A stretch of DNA of 7,704 nucleotides, from assembly GCA_910584785.1 (NCBI GenBank), contig CAJUDX010000101.1, positions 1-7,704 of the forward strand. Direction: 5' to 3'. Origin of the DNA: an uncultured Lachnospiraceae bacterium. Lineage in GTDB: Bacteria; Bacillota; Clostridia; Lachnospirales; Lachnospiraceae. The translations under genes were made by a program, and so were the position numbers. Below are positions 6,418 through 7,704 of this stretch, piece by piece; positions within the stretch are counted from its first letter, which is position 1; every line of letters begins with the position of its first letter. Under the pieces are notes generated by a model. The model was not told the origin of the DNA, searched no databases, and saw nothing but the letters and a program-made list of their open reading frames with translations.

Positions 6418-6564
6418 GCAGAGTCAGAACACTTTGTGTTCTGACGCAACAGTAGTTCGAATCCGCTTCGCTCCTCCTCACTACCGTTGCTCGTCAGATA
6501 AACCAAGAAAAAACCTGACTCATGCAAGCATGGTCAGGTTTTCCCTTGGTTTATCTGACTCTGC
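6418..6564 (-). other. 147-nt compound inverted-repeat element, four-way-junction fold
   Basis: Four helices abut with almost no unpaired bases. P1 is GCAGA 6418-6422 with TCTGC 6560-6564. P2 is GTCAGAACAC 6423-6432 with GTGTTCTGAC 6436-6445 (3-nt loop). P3 is 6446-6455 with 6481-6490, 10 pairs. P4 is GTCAGATAAACCAAG 6493-6507 with its exact complement 6545-6559, continuing inward through 10 and 4 further pairs to a CAAG-type tetraloop. The only imperfect P3 pair is A/C on the plus strand but G-U in minus-strand RNA, which points to a minus-strand transcript, the groEL 3' region. TCAGA/TCTGA recurs at each helix base. It could be a structured 3'-UTR or noncoding RNA, or a palindromic mobile repeat. 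Confidence 0.6.
6508..6542 (-). terminator. groEL: Probable intrinsic terminator of groEL
   Basis: In the minus sense AAAACCTGAC pairs with GTCAGGTTTT (10 bp), followed inward by CATG/CATG and a tetraloop. TTTTTT (revcomp of 6508-6513) runs through the end of the stem. It begins about 30 nt past the groEL stop. It is unusual in sitting inside a further 15-bp pairing (6493-6507/6545-6559), so the terminator is the tip of a longer hairpin. Confidence 0.65.
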
Positions 6565-6570
6565 TTTCGC

Positions 6571-7704
6571 TTACATCATTCCTCCCATTCCAGCACCGGC
6601 GGGCATGGCGGGGGTTTCTTCTTTAATATTAGCAACAACAGATTCAGTTGTCAATAAGGTAGAGGCAACACTGGTTGCATTCTGCAGAGCGCTTCTGGTT
6701 ACTTTTGCAGGGTCAAGGATGCCTGCTTTAATCATATCCACATACTCTTCTTTGTATGCATCAAAACCTGTTCCTACCTCAGACTCTTTTACTTTGTTAA
6801 TGATAACAGAACCTTCCAGTCCTGCATTGGCTACGATGTGGTACAGCGGAGATTCCAGGGCTTTTAAGATAATCTTTGCGCCTGTCTTTTCATCGCCTTC
6901 TAATTCTTTAACAATGTCTTTAATCTTCACTGCCGCATGAACGTAAGCAGAACCGCCTCCGGCGATAATGCCCTCTTCTACGGCTGCCTTGGTTGCTGCC
7001 AGAGCATCTTCCATGCGCAGTTTTGCTTCCTTCATCTCGGTTTCGGTTGCAGCGCCTACGCGGATTACAGCTACACCGCCAGCCAGCTTCGCCAGTCTTT
7101 CCTGAAGTTTTTCTTTATCAAACTCGGACGTGGTTTCGTCAATCTGTGCACGGATCTGGGAAACTCTTGCGCTGATTTCTTCTTTTTCGCCGTAGCCGTC
7201 TACGATAATCGTGTTTTCCTTCTGTACCTTTACGGATTTTGCACGACCTAACTGGCTCATATCGATATCTTTCAGATCCAGACCAAGTTCTTCGGAAATT
7301 ACCTGTCCTCCGGTTAAGATAGAAATATCTTTTAACATTTCTTTTCTTCTGTCACCATAACCAGGAGCCTTAACGGCTACCACATTAAAGGTTCCTCTTA
7401 ATTTATTTACAATTAAGGTGGTCAGGGCCTCGCCTTCCACATCTTCGGCAATAATCAGAAGCTTTGCACCAGTCTTAACGATCTGCTCTAACAGAGGAAG
7501 GATATCCTGGATATTGGAAATCTTCTTGTCGGTAATTAAGATGTATGGATCATCTAAAACAGCTTCCATCTTATCCATATCGGTTGCCATATAAGCAGAT
7601 ACATAGCCACGGTCAAACTGCATACCTTCCACTAAATCCAGTTCGGTCTTCATGGTCTTGGACTCTTCGATGGTGATAACGCCGTCCTTGGAAACCTTCT
7701 CCAT
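6571..7704 (-). CDS. groEL: 60 kDa chaperonin GroEL (C-terminal 377 residues)
   Basis: The gene runs off the right edge. The first in-window codon is an internal Met, not the start; by alignment from memory it corresponds to about residue 166 of the E. coli protein, and the missing part is the N-terminal equatorial region. Present are the end of the first intermediate segment, the apical domain (ELDLVEGMQFDRGYVSAYM at the fragment's residues 21-39, then PYILITDKKI), and the second intermediate and equatorial parts. RMEDAL carries the Asp (fragment residue 233) equivalent to the ATPase Asp398, followed by AVEEGIIAGGG. The C-terminal tail is the usual Gly-Met-rich GMGGMM. GroEL forms the double-ring ATP-driven folding chamber capped by GroES. 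groES would be expected upstream, outside the window. Nothing appears truncated apart from the window edge. Confidence 0.98.
   Translation of the reverse strand: MEKVSKDGVITIEESKTMKTELDLVEGMQFDRGYVSAYMATDMDKMEAVLDDPYILITDKKISNIQDILPLLEQIVKTGAKLLIIAEDVEGEALTTLIVNKLRGTFNVVAVKAPGYGDRRKEMLKDISILTGGQVISEELGLDLKDIDMSQLGRAKSVKVQKENTIIVDGYGEKEEISARVSQIRAQIDETTSEFDKEKLQERLAKLAGGVAVIRVGAATETEMKEAKLRMEDALAATKAAVEEGIIAGGGSAYVHAAVKIKDIVKELEGDEKTGAKIILKALESPLYHIVANAGLEGSVIINKVKESEVGTGFDAYKEEYVDMIKAGILDPAKVTRSALQNATSVASTLLTTESVVANIKEETPAMPAGAGMGGMM

Noticed and set aside
6451..6475. TTCGAATCC resembling a tRNA T-loop, with CTTCGCTCC after it
   Set aside because: The flanking 5-nt arms do not pair as a T-stem, no anticodon or acceptor stem can be built, and the bases are better explained as the loop of helix P3 in the compound element.
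6359..6481. N-terminal extension of the DUF6106-like protein from a GTG at 6481
   Set aside because: The extra 41 residues are Arg/Pro-rich, overlap the inverted repeats and lack family-like sequence; the ATG at 6358 has a good ribosome binding site.

Overview
The window reads as chromosome from a low-to-mid GC Gram-positive anaerobe, most likely a member of the Clostridia close to Lachnospiraceae. This rests on the GroEL and IMP dehydrogenase sequences, strong AGGA-type ribosome binding sites, a ferredoxin-type aldo/keto reductase, and a small membrane protein resembling the DUF6106 family. It is inference, since no database search was possible.

Layout. Bases 1-1289 (+) hold the 3' end of an aldo/keto reductase with two [4Fe-4S] cysteine clusters, followed 3 nt later by a ten-helix EamA/DMT-type transporter; the two are probably one operon. 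A hairpin at about 1353-1414 separates them from a convergent gene (1425-3407, -) for a PrpR-N/PAS/AAA+/Fis-type regulator. That regulator has the layout of a sigma-54 activator but has lost the GAFTGA loop and has damaged Walker motifs. Its start is reassigned to base 3407. Upstream lie a good sigma-A-type promoter, a 16-codon reading frame with its own Shine-Dalgarno site, and an unexplained coding-like stretch in the regulator's frame.

Next come guaB (3942-5399, -), with a hairpin beyond its stop, an excellent promoter (TTGACA-17-TAAAAT) and an A-rich leader of about 180 nt carrying three degenerate tandem repeats. A terminator at 5732-5785 closes the next minus-strand unit, which is a DUF6106-like membrane protein (5861-6358) and groEL (6571 to beyond the right edge).

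The spacer between groEL and the DUF6106-like gene holds a 147-nt compound inverted-repeat element (6418-6564). Its helices abut almost perfectly as a four-way junction, and one arm contains the probable groEL terminator.

The main genes are mostly housekeeping: purine (GMP) synthesis, chaperonin, a redox enzyme and an exporter-like protein. The two points most worth following up are the motor-defective regulator and the structured groEL 3' element. I see no phage, insertion sequence, CRISPR array, rRNA or intact tRNA.
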